From Bathynomus jamesi (lineage: Eukaryota; Arthropoda; Malacostraca; Isopoda; Cirolanidae): a stretch of 64,000 nt of DNA. Of the stretch, positions 54,080 through 64,000 are shown in pieces. The notes under the pieces were generated by a model. It did not search any database, was not told the origin of the DNA, and saw only the letters and a list, made by a program, of their open reading frames with translations. The stretch covers positions 858,501 through 922,500 of the forward strand of contig JAJOZX010000942.1 in the NCBI GenBank assembly GCA_023014485.1. Reading direction: 5' to 3'. How positions within the stretch are numbered: the first letter of the stretch is position 1; each line of letters starts with the position of its first letter. A program made the position numbers and the translations under genes.

Positions 54080-54870
54080 AAACCACAATAGCCCACTGGA
54101 ACTGTCGAGGAATATTTGCGAACTATGAAGGCCTTAACTCCTTCATTGCCACTTCCGTCCGGTGTGTGTGTGTCTCCAGGAGCCAATCCTGGGGACCTGG
54201 CCCATGCCCTGCCCTACTGGTTATATTTGCATCGCCACCCCGCCTCCTACCTGCACTCGAAGGGGAGCTTCCATCCGGTCCCCGCTACAGGTGACTGCCG
54301 TCCGGCTCTCCTGGATAGACAGTGCACCGTCTGCTCAATCTACCTCCTCCCCACACGCTCAAGTCTCCCGCGACGACCTGGTGGAAGTCGTAGAACAACT
54401 CCCAGGCCCTTCCTACTACTGGCGATTTCAGTAGTCGCCACCCTTGTTGGGGCGACACACACACCACCATATGACCCCAACCCTGATATCTGTCATGACG
54501 AGCTCTCCTTCGAGTGCCTCAACGATGGCTCTCCTACATTCTACCATGCCACCCCTGCACTCCATCCTGTATAGACCTGTCCCTCGTTTCATCTGATGCC
54601 TCCTAGACTTCACGTGCAAGTCCTCCGAGAGGACATGGAAGTGACCATCTCCCCATTCAACTCACCCTCAATCGACCCGACCAGACTGTTCGGGTACCGG
54701 TAAGGTGGGTTAATACCAACGCGAATGGGCCCGCTTCCGCGACAACACGTATACCACCCTTACAACTGCCCACGTCCCATCCATCGACGAGTGCATCACA
54801 TTACTTCGAGTCCGTCGTTCTAGCGGCCGCAAGCACTAGCGTACCCACAATCCTGCGCCCGACGGGTGCC
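54080..54870 (+). pseudogene. I-type LINE endonuclease
   Basis: Apurinic-type endonuclease at the start of ORF2. The frame around 54085 reads IAHWNCRGIFANYEGLNSF, then VRCVCLQEPIL with the catalytic glutamate. Frames at 54116-54574 and 54162-54434 each hold parts, showing several shifts. An SDH motif near the end is not clear. Length to the RT linker (PWWTPECAEAVRAKKKQ at about 54866) is normal for the family. Confidence 0.75.
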
Positions 54871-56455
54871 TTGGTGGACCCCGGAGTGCGCGGAGGCCGT
54901 GCGCGCCAAGAAGAAGCAACCGGCGCTTCTACGGACGCGACTCCCCATCCAATCGCACGGAGATGCAGCGGGTCAGGGCCATCGCCCGCCGCACAATGAA
55001 GACAGCGCGCCGAGCCTCTTGCGTGCCTTTGTGTCCGGCATCACCGCCAACACACCTTCGGCTACCATCTGGAAGAAGGTACGGGGGTCGAGAAGCGAAC
55101 ATGTCCCCTCCCGACCCTCGGTCCTCCGGACTAACGACGGACTCCTATGTGAGCCCAAGTCGGTGGCAAACCACCTGCTCTACCTTCGCGCCGTTTCTTC
55201 CTCTGCAGCCAATTCCGTACCCGCCCCTGACGATAGCCCCTCTCCACCGTCCATAGACAGCACCTACAACGATTGTTTACATGCGTGAACTACAGGCGCA
55301 CTGGCTCTCGACGATCCCCTGTTCCGGTCCGGACGGTATTCCGTACGGCATGCTCCAGCACATCCACTCTACCTTACAAATTTCCTGCTAGACCTATACA
55401 ATCGCATATGGATAGAGGGGCGCTTCCCCTCTAGTGGGAAGGAGGCCCACGTCATCCCTATCCCAAACCCTGCAAAGATTCCTGGACCCACAAACTACAG
55501 ACCAATAGCCCCTGACGTGTTGTGCCTGCAAGATCCTCGAAAAAATGGTCGCTACGCGATATCGTTGTCCTTGAAAATAGCAATTCTTCCCGTCTACCCA
55601 GTCCGGCTTCAGACAATCCGCTCCACCACTGATCCCCTCCTGCTTCTCAGCCGAGACATACAGGATGCCTTCGACAATGGACAGTCGTAGTGTCAATTTT
55701 TTTGACATCCAGAAGGCCTATGACACACCCGTCGAGCAATGATCTCGTCAGCTCCGACATCTGGCCTCCGTCGGAGCCATGCGACCTTCATCAGGGGTTT
55801 CCTTTCTTCCCGGACCTTTAAAGTCCGGGTGGCTCAGTCCTCTCTGACACCTTTGTGCAGGAGGACGGGGTCCGACAGGGAAGCATCCTCAGTGTTCTCT
55901 GCTTCTCCGTCGTGATGAACACAGTCTCTCAATGCTTCCACCCACATCCGCGCTTCCATTTACGCGGATGACTTGCAATCTACTTCGCAGGGCGAGAACC
56001 GTCTGTCGTTCAACGGCAAATACAGCTCGCATCTACCAGGTAAAAGGTGGGCGACGTCGGTGGTTCCGCCTCTCCATCCCTAAGTCTTCAGTAGAAGAAG
56101 ACCCACAACCCTTCTCTACCCTCTGTCACATATACGGCAGTCTCTGAGGTGGTACCCTCCACGCGTTTTCTGGGCATGACCTAGACGACGGCTCAATTGG
56201 GTTCCCCATCTCAGCACCTAAAGCAATCCCTTCGACGCCCCCTCGCTCTCCTGGATCACCTCTCACACCAATGGGTGCAGATCGACGCTCTCTTCGCCTT
56301 TACACTGCCATAGTACAGTCGAAGTGGGACTATGGTAGTGCAGTTTACAGTTCAGCCTCCAATGTCGCCTCCATTCTGGACCGTACTTAAAGAGGCCTCG
56401 CCTCGCTACCGGTGCTTTCGCTCCTCTCCAGCTCAATGTGGAATGCGATCATCTC
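54866..56455 (+). pseudogene. I-type LINE reverse transcriptase, cut by hAT
   Basis: Starts with PWWTPECAEAVRAKKK, the standard linker after the endonuclease. RT motifs follow in broken frames: GPDGIPYGML, TNYRPIA near 55490, FFDIQKAYDT near 55700, EDGVRQGSILSVLCFS near 55870 and YADD at 55961-55972, the catalytic box. After that TRFLGMT-like and RLYTAIVQSKWDYGS regions lead to 56455, where the hAT fragment begins; coding continues at 57399. At least six shifts are needed. Short deletions in the linker are possible. Confidence 0.82.
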
Positions 56456-57398
56456 CAAAGGTGGGCAGGACGAGTTCCAAAAGGACCGAACTCCAAAAAT
56501 CGGGCCTTTTTAAGGACGTGAGCGGGAAAGTCGGTCCTTTTCTCAGTGAGGACCGAAATGAGGAGCGACGGTACCATTTTTAAGCAATTCCGACGGTCTT
56601 TTTTTAGTGATTTTAGTGTGTTTAGTGATTATTGAAGTTCTAAAGAAGATGGATCGTTTCCTCCAGAAGACTCAGAAAGAGACTGAACTGAAACTTGTTT
56701 CAACACCTGGAGGAGACGAAGAATCTACTGATGTTAGTGCTTCAACTTCAAGTCAAGCAAGTGGAGCTCCTAGCGGAAAGAACTGAACCGGCAATCCCTG
56801 GCGTACCTGGACAAAATACTTTGAATACCTGGCCCCAAGGGTGAGCAGAACCTGGAGTACAAGTGGTGCTGTGCCTGCCGAACAAGAACATCGTCTCGAC
56901 AACAACAAGAGCCAAAACACTCAAGCGACATGTCTCCAGGCGCCACCCTCACGTCCAGAACCAGTTCGACCAGTGCATCAAGGACGGGGTGGAGCTCCAG
57001 AAAAAGAAGAAGCGGCGAGAAGACCCTCAGGAGCGCCCCGACGACAAGAGGCAGAGGACCATGGTTCAGCCGACTATACGGGAGGCCATGGCTGGACCGT
57101 CCAGAGTCACCAAGGCTCCCTTTGAAGAGAAGGTCAGTAAATTCAGTTAAAAATTGTATTTATTATATTAATTATATTGTATTAATTGTATTAATTATAA
57201 TTTACGTTAATAAAATTAAAGATTTCCGGTGTCTTTAATTTCAGTTTTCATTTTAATAATTTTTCACACATTATATATAAGGACCGAGGACCGAGTCGTT
57301 CCTATGTCCTATCTTCAGAAAGGACCGGGACCGTCGGTCCAGTTTGAGGCAAGGACCGGGACCGTCGGTCCTTTTTGAGGCCCGGGTGCCCACCTTTG
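56456..57398 (+). mobile_element. hAT fragment/MITE with BED-finger exon
   Basis: A 943-bp insertion with ends caaaggtgggcagga and tgcccacctttg, flanked by atcatctc (56448-56455, 57399-57406). Subterminal repeats of ggaccg/cggtcc occur at both ends. It keeps a 5' exon of a transposase but no catalytic domain. It splits the I-type LINE between RT and RNase H. Confidence 0.94.
56649..57150 (+). pseudogene. BED-finger exon of hAT transposase
   Basis: The sequence starts near ATG 56649 (MDRFLQKTQKETEL), passes a shift near 56780, then in two frames gives FEYLAPR, LEYKWCCAC and ARAKTLKRHVSRRHPHV, the C..C...H....H pattern of a BED zinc finger with the aromatic start. A basic stretch (LQKKKKRREDPQERP) follows and the open frame ends at 57150; the word aag|gtcagta at 57131 looks like the 5' splice site at the exon end. 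Only this N-terminal DNA-binding part exists, so no enzyme can be made. Confidence 0.75.
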
Positions 57399-58565
57399 AT
57401 CATCTCCCTCTCGCCCTCCGACGGGGTCTACTCCTCATGAGGACATACCTCCGTGCACAGAGGCTACCTTCTTCGCTTCTGGGCACGGCGGTTTCAGAAC
57501 TACCACCTCAGGGACGGAGCTGGCACTTCATTGAAGCGGTCCGCTCTTTCCTTGATCTTTTCAACATGCCCGCCCCCTCAGTTATCCCCATTTCAGTCAG
57601 TCAGCATCTACCCCCCCTGGATCCTCACCGCTATCAAGTTTTGCAAAGATCTGTGTGCCCTACCAAAGACTACCACGAGCGCCATGATATACAGGTCACT
57701 CTTCCGCGAACACGCAACCTAACACCCGGACGCTGTCGCCATTTACACAGATGGTTCCCGCTCGGAAGCTGGTGTGGCCTCATCAGCAGTGATTCTGTCA
57801 CAGCCGCTTTCCCGGGGCGTTGGCCTACCCCGCGAGGCCTCCGTTTTTTCGGCGGAACTTTTCGCCATTACGGGAGACCCTCGATGTGCGCACACCCACT
57901 CTGCAGCTCTTTCGTCATTTATTCAGATTCCAAAGTGCACTTCTCTCCCTAGAAAGATTTTAAACTCCCCTCACCCGCTCGTCTGTACCATCCAGCAAAC
58001 CTTCCACTTTTTAACGACCTTCCAACACAAGACATTCGCATTCTGCTGGGTCCTGGCTCATGTCGGCATCCAGGGTAACGAGGCGGCGAACCGCACAGCA
58101 AAGACGGCCTGCTCACTGCCGGCCTCCTCCCGACCCCTCTCCGACTTCTTCCCGACTTTCCGCTCCCACTTCCGCTCCATATGGCAGCGGGAATGGGACC
58201 AGGCCACACAAAATAAACTCCACACGATCAAGCCACAAATAGGATACTGGGCCTCCTCATTCCACAGGTCCCGCCATAAAGAAGTAATCCTAGCCCGTCT
58301 CCGCCTAGGCCACACCCGCATCACCCACGGACACCTTATGGCGAAATCGCCAGCCCCGCTTTGCCCTACCTGCCATACCCCTATCACTGTCATACACCTC
58401 CTGGTGGAATGGCCAAAGTTGTCCGCTCTTCGTCGCAAGTGTTTCCCTCTCTCGGCCGAAAATCCCATACCCGACCGCCTACGATCCATACTCGCCGACG
58501 GCCCCCACTTTTCAACGGAAGCGATTCTCTTCTTTACTCACTCCCATCTCCTCCATTGCATCTAA
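57399..58565 (+). pseudogene. I-type LINE ORF2 C-terminus with RNase H
   Basis: Coding resumes after the hAT fragment. Frame 57453-57722 carries the end of the RT region (FSTCPPPQLSPFQSVS, TTTSAMIYRSLF). A shift near 57720 gives AIYTDGSRSEAGVASSAV, the first RNase H motif. The frame 57774-58565 then reads VFSAELFAI and CWVLAHVGIQGNEAANRTAK, the last RNase H motif, then IWQREWDQ, ILARLRLGHTRITHGHLM, and a C-terminal PLCPTCHTPITVIHLLVEWP, the usual CCHC-like end. A short decayed piece (near 57900, FIYSDSKV) holds the second aspartate. The stop is at 58563-58565. Confidence 0.85.
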
Positions 58566-58719
58566 AACCGTACCTCTCCTACCCACTATCCAGCGACTGA
58601 CCCTTACTCACTTCCCTAGTCTACCACCCCCAGCACAGTAACATCACCCACTCACTGCCTCGCCGAGATATGTACCGCTCTCTTTAGGTACGAATCGGCG
58701 GTAAATCAGAGAAAAAAAA

Positions 58720-58753
58720 AATATATATATACATATACATATATACATATATA
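58720..58753. repeat. A run and (TA)n
   Basis: The I-type LINE ends in an A run followed by TA repeats into which the Tc1-like element is inserted. Confidence 0.85.
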
Positions 58754-59860
58754 CACAGGGGTTAGACAAATAATATGAACACCTTGATAAATGGCGGTTT
58801 TTATTCTTAATATGGAGTTGGTCCTCCTTTAGCGGCAATAACAGCTGCAATGCGTCGGGGAATTGATTCATACAGCTTTGGACAGTGGCTAGAGGAATCC
58901 TGAGCCATTCTTCGAGCAAACCCTGCTCCAGTTCCTCCAAAGACGCCGGCGGTGGGAATCGGCTTCTGACCTGCTCCAACTGACACCACAGATGCTCGAT
59001 AATGTTAAGATCCGGGATTGTGGAGGCCAATCCAAGCGTTCTACTTCACTAACATGCTCTTCAAACCAGTTTTTAACGACCCCAGCGGTGTGGATTGGTG
59101 CATTATCATCCTGGAAGACGGCGCCGCCATTGGAAAAAGCGTTTGGACCATGGGATGGACCTGGTCAGCCAATATTGACAGATAGACCTGGGCGTTAACC
59201 CTACCATGCAGTACTACAGCTGGGCCAAGGGTATTCCACGATATTGCTGCCCAAACCATCACAGATCCTCCTCCATGCTTAACGGTTGGGGTCAGGCAGT
59301 CGGGGTCATAAGCATCTTTAGGCTGTCTCCAGACGTAAACTCGACCGGAACATGGAAATAGCGTAAAGGAGGATTCGTCGGAGTAGACTACATTCTTCCA
59401 CCGGTCCATTGACCAATTCTTATGGTCATTACACCATTTTCTGCGCCGCTCAATGTTGATGTGCGAAAGGAAGGGTTTGGCAATTGCAGCCCTCCCATGG
59501 TATCCAGCTCCATGGAGCTCGCGACGTACAGTTCTGGTCGATACCGGGCTTGCAAGATGCTGGTTAAGCTCTGCAGTCACTTTTGGAGCTGTGGTCTTAT
59601 GGTTCTTTGTCACAATGCGCTTTAGCACCCGGCGGTCTCGATCACACAGCTTCTTCTTGCGTCCACTATTGCATTTGTCGGTGCTTGTCTTTCCATGGTT
59701 TTGGTATGCAGACATGACCATAGAGACAGTTCCTCTGGATACATTGAACATCTGAGCGGTTTTCGTCACCGATGCACCAGCCATCCGCGCTCCGACAATT
59801 TGCCCTCTTTGGAAGTCTGACAGGTCTTTCATAACTGCTAATTCATAACACTGGTATGCA
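58754..59860 (-). mobile_element. Tc1-like DNA transposon, one end seen
   Basis: The left end is cacaggggttagacaaataa at 58754, after TA, typical of Tc1-like termini. The transposase gene lies on the minus strand at 58780-59832. I do not find the matching inverted end on the right before 60 kb, so the element is truncated or its end has drifted. The right border is approximate. Confidence 0.75.
58780..59832 (-). pseudogene. Tc1-like transposase, two frameshifts
   Basis: From ATG 59832 the minus strand reads MKDLSDFQRGQIVGARMAG and ASVTKTAQMFNVSRGTVS, a paired-type helix-turn-helix start, then TTAPKVTAELNQHL, VSTRTVRRELHGAGYHGRAA and VVYSDESSFTLFP (first aspartate). Next is GGGSVMVWAAISW. A shift near 59130 changes frame at the second aspartate (FQDDNAPIHTAGVVKNW), and another near 59015 leads to DLNIIEHLWCQLEQ (the glutamate of the D,D34E set) and a normal end. 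About 330 residues in total. The longer ORF up to 59943 is not the true start since family proteins begin MKDLSDF. Wording is close to Tc1-like enzymes I recall from fish and amphibians. Confidence 0.85.
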
Positions 59861-60060
59861 TCAATTTTGCTGTCAAGGGTTTTGTAAATGATTCTTATAG
59901 AGATTTTCCTGCTGATTTCGAATCTGCAATCCGTTTTTCTCAATCAGCTCAGGTTATCCGGCTATGGCCTCATAAGTAAAATAGAATGTTTCGTGATTTT
60001 GTCAAAGCGGAATTGGAACAGTAACACCTATCATCATTTGTTTCACTTGTATAATATCTT
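59861..60060. other. Spacer, possibly the leader of the next element
   Basis: About 200 bp without an own open frame. A polypyrimidine-AG (tttttttacttttcag) at 60060-60076 precedes the coding exon at 60098. Confidence 0.4.
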
Positions 60061-60402
60061 TTTTTACTTTTCAGGCATATAGATAAAATATTTCATAATG
60101 AATAGAGCGTGTAAAGATGATCCCAATAGATTCTGCTACATATGTGGGACGGTTACCATGCCAAATAACCAGTCCCAAATCACTAAATTTGTGAAGACAA
60201 TGTATTGCGCATACTTTGGAATTAAGCTAGGGGACCAGGACAAAAATTTCGCCCCTCATATGTGCTGCAAGACGTGCATTGAAAATTTGAGAAGATGGAG
60301 CAAAGGCAGAGCGAAATCTTTGCCTTTTGGAATTCCCATGATTTGGAGAGAAGGAAAGGATCACGTGACAGATTGCTATTTCTGCATGACAAACCTCCAA
60401 GG
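60061..60402 (+). pseudogene. CMC-like transposase, N-terminal exon
   Basis: From ATG 60098 the frame reads MNRACKDDPNRFCYICGTVT, KTMYCAYFGIKLGDQDKNFA, CCKTCIENLRRWSKGR and LPFGIPMIWREGKDHVTDCY. This is the same cysteine-rich domain as in the element at 20363-23371 (FCYICG, YLAYFGIKLGDQDKSWA, CIERLRHWTKG, PFGVPMVWREP), but here the part corresponding to exon 1 and the first codons of exon 2 are continuous. A probable 5' splice site follows LQ (ccaag|gtgggc, 60402). The remaining gene is not present downstream. It is a second, truncated member of the family and is open as far as it goes. Confidence 0.75.
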
Positions 60403-60600
60403 TGGGCTTATAATTTATTTTCTTAAATATTTTGAAATCCTTGTATGAAACTTGACATAATATTCACCATAATGTAATATTCACCATATATAGCATAATA
60501 TTCACCATAATGGTAATCATACATTTACATATACATATTGTTATACAAGTTACATTTACATATACAATGATTGTATATTTTTCTTTCTTTTCATTCATAT
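60403..60600. other. AT-rich spacer with repeated tattcaccata
   Basis: Short imperfect repeats of cataatattcaccata (60452-60512) and tacatttacatatac (60523-60566). No gene. Confidence 0.6.
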
Positions 60601-61400
60601 TGTCCCCGAAGGGACTTTGAAAAAACTATATAGGGCTATGGGTTGAATGCCTGTGCCCTCATCCGTTGGAAATTTCCAAACAGACTTCAGTGGAGGGTTA
60701 CCGACAAAGGCCCTATGTTTTTTCGTTAGAGAGTTATGAATATGTAGGTCTTTAAAGGACCTCTTTATATTTATATTGATTACGGTAATTCTAGCGTCGG
60801 GAGTTGGGAAAGCTTATGTTAATGAAAACTGAAATTGCTCACCTTATTTTTGCTGGGTCTTTGTTTGTTTCGATGTAGGGCGTGACGGTCATTTTCGTGT
60901 AGGGCCGCCACGATGGGGTTACGCGGCGAATTTTACTTAAGGTAATTAATATAGGCAGTCACTATATAAACCCCTTAAGGAATAGGCCTATCCTTTTTAG
61001 TCATTAGGTTTTAAATTATAAGGAATTCACTCAGGACTTGAGGGAAAATTTAGACACGTTTTCCAGTTTAAAGCGTTTGCTTGGAATAAACAGCCCTGAG
61101 AGCCGTTCCTTGGTTCGCTTGTATTTTCATTATTATTTGCCGATCTAGCAAGATTTTGTCTACTACCTCTTTGGTAGACTAAACAATAAATTGGGTTTTC
61201 TTGTTGCTATGTGGGGCTGATTCATACATACAGGTTCTTTGTACGTATGGCAATTCAATTATTTCATTCCCAATAGGCTATGTCGCCAATCCCGAGGCAA
61301 TTTTGTATAGATATTTAATTCAATTAATTAATAATTTATATTTAATTATGAAATAAATGTACCACATATGATACCATGTTGTGAGTGCGTATAGTTTTTT
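60601..61400 (+). repeat. Possible LTR or solo LTR
   Basis: Non-coding, beginning tgtccccgaagggac. On the plus strand there are a TATA-like ctatataaa at about 60963 and aataaa at about 61084, in the order expected for an LTR promoter and polyadenylation signal. It lies downstream of the minus-strand BEL/Pao pol, where that element's 3' LTR should be, but the signals read plus. It may be a solo LTR of another family. No second copy is in the window, so borders and class are open. Confidence 0.35.
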
Positions 61401-61659
61401 CCATATACTGGGGGGGCCGGAGAAAAATTTGTATGTTATAGATCAAAATTTTTTGACAAACTGTGTAAAACATGTAAAATGGATCAAAGAATGAAGTAGA
61501 AATTTAGGAAGAGAGAGGTTACTCAAGACCTATTCAAATATGAAAGTTCAAGAGGCCAACTTCTCAAGTTTAGTTAAAGTTATGTCAATCAGTTTGACTC
61601 CCTTTAGGTATAGGAAATTTATGGGATTAAAGTAAAGTTATTAAGCATTTTAACTTTGC

Positions 61660-62939
61660 TCAGTTTGTGTAAGTTTTATAAGTCACCAGTCTTAATTTTT
61701 TCTTGTAAAAGTTTTCTGGGCTTTCAAAAGCAGTCTTTCTTTGAGGCCTGTCTGGTTTAGTCTGAGTTACATCAGGCACATTGAGAGATTCCTCCCCAAT
61801 AGTATCCTGATCCATCCTTTGGGGTAATGGTTCTAATTTAGCCCCACACTCCAAAGGATATAGTAATGTGATATCTCTGGTGGTTTCACCAGTTGCTGTT
61901 TTCAGTTTTACAACCCTGGTAACTTCGTCTTCACCAGTTTTGAGTTCCAAGACTTTTCCCATTGACCAATGTTGTCTTGGTGTCTTGTCATGTATCAACA
62001 CAATGTCCCCAATTTTGACTGAATCATTCCAACTTTGTTTTGTTAATTGTTTATGTCTTTCTCTAAGACTTGTTAAGTATTCTTCTCTCCATTTTGTTAT
62101 AAATTGAGTCTTGATTTGTGTCAAATGTTGGTATTTTGTGTTGAGTTCTTTGTGTCCTATTTCCCAATCTGGATCCTCTGTACTGTTATGTTCAGATTCT
62201 GGTAACATGTTTACTATTTCTCCCTTAATTAGGTGGTTTGGTGTGAGAGGTTCTGGCTCATTAATACCATCTCCCACATAAGTTAATGGTCTGTTGTTGA
62301 CAACATTTTCAATTTCTGACAGAATAGTCATGAGTTCAAAAAGTTGTAAATGTTTTGTCCCAATAGTCTTTTTAAGGCAGTTCTTTACAGTTTGTATGTT
62401 TCTTTCCCAAATTGAACCATACCATGGTGTATTAACAGGAATGTACTTCCAGGTTATTTGTGTTTGGTTAAATGAGTTTGTACTGTTTCACTGTCACAAA
62501 TCTGATGAATAATTCTTTCACCAGATTTGAAGTATGTGGCATTGTCTGACCATATAGTTTTGGGTACAGAATTGTGTGCACAAAATCGTCTGAAAGCAGC
62601 AATAAAAGCTTCTGCTGTCAGATCTTCTACTATGTCTAGACATATGGCACGTGTGGCAGCACAGGTGAAGAGTACAATGTACACTTTGTATTCCTTTGAA
62701 TCCATTTTGTCTCCAAAACTCACATTTACCGCTCCAGTGTAGTCAATACCCGTGGTTTCAAATGGCCGAGTAAATGTTACTCGTTCCACAGGTAGGTCTG
62801 GAGGGCTTGGGGTCTTAAAGGGTCGTGAATGGATACGTTTACAAGGAATGCATGTGTTTAAAATTTTCTTTGTTTCAGTTCTACCCTTTGGTAGCCAGTA
62901 AGTTTTTCTCAGCTCTGTCAGGGTTTGTGGGACTCCCAT
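61660..62939 (-). pseudogene. BEL/Pao integrase
   Basis: Integrase of pol. From 62939 the minus strand reads MGVPQTLTELRKTYWLPKG and CIPCKRIHSRPF, the end of the zinc-binding region; then FETTGIDYTGAV (first aspartate), FTCAATRAICLDIVEDLTAE and IWSDNATYFKSGE (second aspartate). A shift near 62460 covers the segment to the glutamate region, and 62331-61660 continues with IENVVNNRPLTYVGDG and LTPNHLIKG, typical of BEL, then IGDIVLIHDKTPRQHWSMGK and a variable acidic tail. The long open parts and single main shift suggest a rather young copy. Confidence 0.88.
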
Positions 62940-63385
62940 GTGGTGTATTTTGTTGTGGGTATCCCTGATGATGAGTTTGTGAAGTGATTTCTCCTTGGAA
63001 GAAGAATTGGGTGCTTAGAGTTGTAAGTCAAAGTTGACTTGTTAAGCCTTCCTTTACACCTTATCAGACCCTCTGTATCCAGGTACAGATTTAGATCATG
63101 ACAAGTGAAGGAATACCTTTGTTTAATGTGCTACTGGACCTAAGATACTTCAACTCCTTGTCAAATTCTGAAGCTTGTATCTGTTTGAGCCAGTATTTTG
63201 TTGCAGTTTCTGTTAAGTTAGAAAAGGCTTTCTGAGGACAGTGTTTGAGAAGGTAGCTATTGACAAACTTGCAGCATATACTGTAATTCTCAAGAGTTTG
63301 TTTAGGTCTGAATAAAGGTGATAGTCAAATATAGGTTTGTCCTCAGTGATCTTTTCAGTTGTTGTAGAGTTGAGTGTGAGGTTAA
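62940..63385 (-). pseudogene. BEL/Pao pol between RNase H and integrase
   Basis: The minus strand is coding-like in broken frames, with YWLKQIQASEFDKELKYL and SLHKLIIRDTHNKIHHM, the usual approach to the integrase zinc region. Two or more shifts and stops occur (near 63110 and 63040). Confidence 0.75.
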
Positions 63386-64000
63386 CTACTTTGGCTGGCC
63401 AAAGATCTCACATGTTAGCCATTCGGGCCCTTCATACCAGATTTTATTTGTTTTCAACAGCTTGTAAGAGAGCCCTCTTGTCAAAAAGTCTGCAGGATTC
63501 TCCTTTGTTTTTATGTACCTAAATTTGATACCAAGGTTTGTGTTTGCAGTTTTGATTTCTGTTAGTCTGTTTTTCACAAATATATTTTTGCAAGAAGTTG
63601 TATCTGTGTTGGTCACCCATGTTAGACAAATTTGACTGTCTGTCCATAAGTAAATGTTTGTTATGTCAACTTCTTTATACACTTGTGAAAGAAAGTTTGC
63701 TGTTTTAACTCCCAATGAGACAGCTAATAATTCAAGTTGTGGTACAGTTTTCTTTTGGTTTAAGGGTGCCACTTTTGCCTTTGAATAAACCAAGTTACTT
63801 TCATTTTCACTTGTTAAATAGGCACAACACCCATAAGCTTGTGTGCTGGCATCTGTAAAAATGTGTAGTGTTTGCGATTTCAATCTGTAGCCAGCACATC
63901 TTGGTACGTAGATGTCTTGAACTTTGTTCAAGTCTGTGGCTAATTTTTTCCAATGAAGTTGGTCTTCCACTGAAAGTGGTTCATCCCAATCAATTTTCTT
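63386..64000 (-). pseudogene. BEL/Pao RT end and RNase H, partial
   Basis: The frame open to the window edge (63970-63386 with ATG, longer if upstream is included) reads LHIFTDASTQAYGCCAYL (first RNase H aspartate), TVPQLELLAVSLGVKTANFL (glutamate) and IYLWTDSQICLTWV (aspartate), then RLTEIK and KENPADFLTRGLS. These are the Pao RNase H signatures. The ATG at 63970 is internal; the gene continues beyond 64000. Confidence 0.9.

Larger units (their letters stand above)
51313..58690 (+). mobile_element. I-type LINE (ORF1 with CCHC, EN-RT-RNase H), decayed
   Basis: A GC-rich block of about 7.4 kb, unlike its surroundings. It carries in order an ORF1 with three CCHC knuckles, an endonuclease, a reverse transcriptase and an RNase H domain. 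That set and order fit the I group of LINEs. A hAT fragment (56456-57398) splits the RT from the RNase H. The first 1.1 kb (to about 52430) is presumably 5' untranslated or decayed ORF1. The 3' end lies near 58690-58720 with an A run before a TA tract. Many frameshifts mark it as a dead copy. Confidence 0.85.
61401..64000 (-). mobile_element. BEL/Pao retrotransposon, 3' part, runs off the window
   Basis: The minus strand carries the pol 3' half: Pao-type RT-RNase H, integrase and the integrase C-terminus. The 5' half lies beyond 64000. The sequence between 61650 and about 61400 is the 3' non-coding part with a G run (gggggggcc) at about 61413. The 3' LTR cannot be defined. Confidence 0.85.

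Noticed and set aside
57949..58489. Minus-strand ORFs in the RNase H region
   Set aside because: They are shadows of a GC-rich coding strand; the plus frame has the RNase H motifs.
59833..59943. Extended N-terminus of the Tc1-like ORF
   Set aside because: Family proteins begin at MKDLSDF. The upstream codons are chance open frame in the leader.
60601..61400. 3' LTR of the BEL/Pao element
   Set aside because: Not accepted as such: TATA-like and AATAAA signals read on the plus strand, opposite to BEL/Pao, and there is no second LTR to compare. It is kept only as a possible LTR.

Overview
This is eukaryotic, invertebrate nuclear DNA and almost certainly non-coding for the host. Every coding region I can identify belongs to a transposable element or looks like one. 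The element mix (mariner, Tc1-like, several hAT families, a CACTA/Chapaev-like element, a Merlin-like element, BEL/Pao, Gypsy, CR1-type and I-type LINEs, a 5S-derived SINE) and some GT-AG introns inside the transposase genes fit an arthropod-like animal. The species cannot be fixed from the sequence. The background is AT-rich with many (TA)n tracts; one GC-rich block (about 51.3-58.7 kb) is an I-type LINE.

Layout. 1-5.6 kb: an old transposase-like gene split by a hAT element (1702-5348). 5.6-9.6 kb: non-coding repeat, then a decayed four-exon hAT gene holding a pogo-like MITE. 9.6-17.2 kb: a CR1-type LINE on the minus strand, opened up by a foldback nest (containing a second hAT, 11638-14255, and two MITEs) and by a mariner (15543-16805). 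17.7-36.2 kb: one minus-strand LINE with PHD-like and CCCH zinc fingers in ORF1, broken into four blocks by a CACTA-like element (20363-23371), a hAT MITE (24538-25149) and a nearly complete Gypsy element (25404-35396). The Gypsy carries three insertions of its own: a hAT derivative in its 3' LTR, an 8-bp-TSD MITE, and at 27787-31164 an unclassified DNA transposon whose two-exon transposase (792 codons) is open throughout. 36.2-40 kb: two 5'-truncated plus-strand copies of the same LINE. 40-42 kb: foldback repeat and Tc1/mariner-like fragments. 42532-49269: a Merlin-like element bounded by an 8-bp duplication. It contains zinc-ribbon exons, a foldback, a hAT derivative, a 5S-derived SINE and a 3-kb tandem array of about 32-bp units. 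49.6-51.3 kb: palindromic elements. 51.3-58.7 kb: the I-type LINE, cut by a hAT fragment. 58.7-60.4 kb: a Tc1-like element and a fragment related to the CACTA-like element. 60.6-64 kb: a possible LTR and the 3' half of a BEL/Pao element running off the window.

How it fits together. The window is best read as stratigraphy. Target-site duplications and the resumption of interrupted reading frames give an order of insertion at each nest. The strongest candidates for something undescribed are the open transposon at 27787-31164, the tandem array built inside a transposon end at 46208-49232, and the LINE with an unusual zinc-finger ORF1. I found no tRNA gene, CRISPR array or clear host gene.
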